Positions 4,702-5,135 of a stretch of 5,135 nucleotides of DNA are shown here, piece by piece. The DNA lies in contig DBRU01000064.1 in NCBI GenBank assembly GCA_002306375.1, positions 1 to 5,135 on the forward strand, in the 5' to 3' direction. The DNA comes from Faecalibacterium sp. UBA1360 (lineage in GTDB: Bacteria; Bacillota; Clostridia; Oscillospirales; Ruminococcaceae). How positions within the stretch are numbered: the first letter of the stretch is position 1; every line of letters starts with the position of its first letter. The position numbers were made by a program, and so were the translations under genes. The notes below the pieces were generated by a model. That model had not been told where the DNA came from, searched no databases, and saw only the letters and a list, made by a program, of their open reading frames with translations.

Positions 4702-5135
4702 ATGGCTAGAGATGCGAAAGAGATCCTGAAGGAATGCGGCGCTTTTTTGGAGGGCCACTTCCTTTTGTCCAGCGGCCGTCATTCCGGCGCTTACTGCCAG
4801 ATGGCCTTTTTGCAGCAGTACCCCGACAAATGCGCCGAGGTCATGGCCCCGGTGGCCGAACAGCTCAAGGATTTGAACGTGGACCTGTTCGTGGGTCCGG
4901 CCATGGGCGGCATCGTCTATGCCTATGAGCTGGGCCGCCAGTGCGGCAAGCCCGCCATCTTCACCGAGCGGGTGGACAACGTCATGACCCTCAAGCGGTT
5001 CAAGATCCAGCCCGGCATGCGCTGCATCATCGCCGAGGACGTGGTCACCACCGGCGTGTCCAGCCTGGAGACCAAGCGCGTCATCGAGGAAGCCGGCGGC
5101 ATCTGCCTGGGCATCGTCTGCGTGGTGGACCGCAC
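4702..5135 (+). CDS. pyrE: Orotate phosphoribosyltransferase (C-terminus cut by window end)
   Basis: Transfers ribose 5-phosphate from PRPP to orotate, giving OMP, the substrate of PyrF. The 144 complete codons in the window run open to the edge; perhaps 50-80 residues are missing. Visible features are FLLSSGRHSGAYCQ (20-33), typical of the N-terminal orotate site; VGPAMGGIVYAYELG (64-78), the pyrophosphate-binding loop region; FTERVDNVMTLKRF (87-100), the flexible catalytic loop; and the PRPP-binding signature CIIAEDVVTTGVSS (108-121), with the acidic pair E112-D113 and TTG. The sequence style is that of the PyrE type with an 'ER...MTLKR' loop, not the E. coli type. ATG 4702 has GGAGGG (4689-4694) at 7-nt spacing. 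It is separated from pyrD by 94 nt that hold a promoter candidate and inverted repeats, so it may be partly independent of the pyrC attenuator. Confidence 0.95.
   Translation, partial: MARDAKEILKECGAFLEGHFLLSSGRHSGAYCQMAFLQQYPDKCAEVMAPVAEQLKDLNVDLFVGPAMGGIVYAYELGRQCGKPAIFTERVDNVMTLKRFKIQPGMRCIIAEDVVTTGVSSLETKRVIEEAGGICLGIVCVVDR

Noticed and set aside
1..5135. CRISPR arrays, insertion sequences, tRNA or rRNA genes, defence or phage genes
   Set aside because: I saw no regularly spaced repeats, transposase-like frames, cloverleaf sequences or rRNA segments. Apart from the leader control regions this is a housekeeping biosynthetic locus.

Overview
The window is a de novo pyrimidine (UMP) biosynthesis gene cluster, all on the + strand, preceded by one small zinc-ribbon gene. 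Everything points to a GC-rich member of the Bacillota, most likely a gut Oscillospiraceae/Ruminococcaceae relative (Gemmiger, Subdoligranulum and Faecalibacterium are the kind of genera I would expect). The reasons are strong AGGAGG ribosome binding sites before nearly every gene, codon third positions dominated by G and C, intrinsic terminators with T tracts, and the Gram-positive pyrK/pyrDB (class 1B) dihydroorotate dehydrogenase pair. The genus is inference.

Layout: 1-141 is an AT-richer leader with a weak promoter candidate and small alternative hairpins. 142-417 encodes a 91-residue protein with two CxxC...CxxC zinc ribbons, followed by a textbook terminator (435-470) with a 15-bp stem and GCAA loop. 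471-603 holds no gene. A near-consensus promoter (TTGACA, 17 bp, TAGAAT with an extended -10) at 604-632 starts the pyr transcript. Its leader of about 205 nt contains a 29-codon ORF with a perfect Shine-Dalgarno sequence (686-775), a hairpin followed by six T (749-773), and a strong intrinsic terminator with nine T (775-803) before pyrC. The operon then reads pyrC (845-2035), pyrF (2068-2934), pyrK (2915-3700, GTG start inside pyrF) and pyrD class 1B (3693-4607, TTG start inside pyrK). After a 94-nt gap with its own promoter candidate comes pyrE (4702 to beyond the window end).

How the genes work together: PyrC closes carbamoyl aspartate to dihydroorotate, PyrD with PyrK oxidises it to orotate and passes electrons to NAD+, PyrE adds ribose phosphate from PRPP, and PyrF decarboxylates OMP to UMP. 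Aspartate transcarbamoylase, carbamoyl phosphate synthetase and pyrR are not in this window.

The most interesting item is the pyrC leader. The short ORF stops exactly at the first base of the attenuator terminator stem, right after a hairpin and a U run. This is the layout of the UTP-sensing, translation-coupled attenuator of E. coli pyrBI (leader peptide PyrL), not the PyrR-binding leader usual in Bacillota. A second point is pyrE's apparent own promoter, whose -35 lies in a perfect inverted repeat and which shares two short words with the pyrC promoter/leader region.
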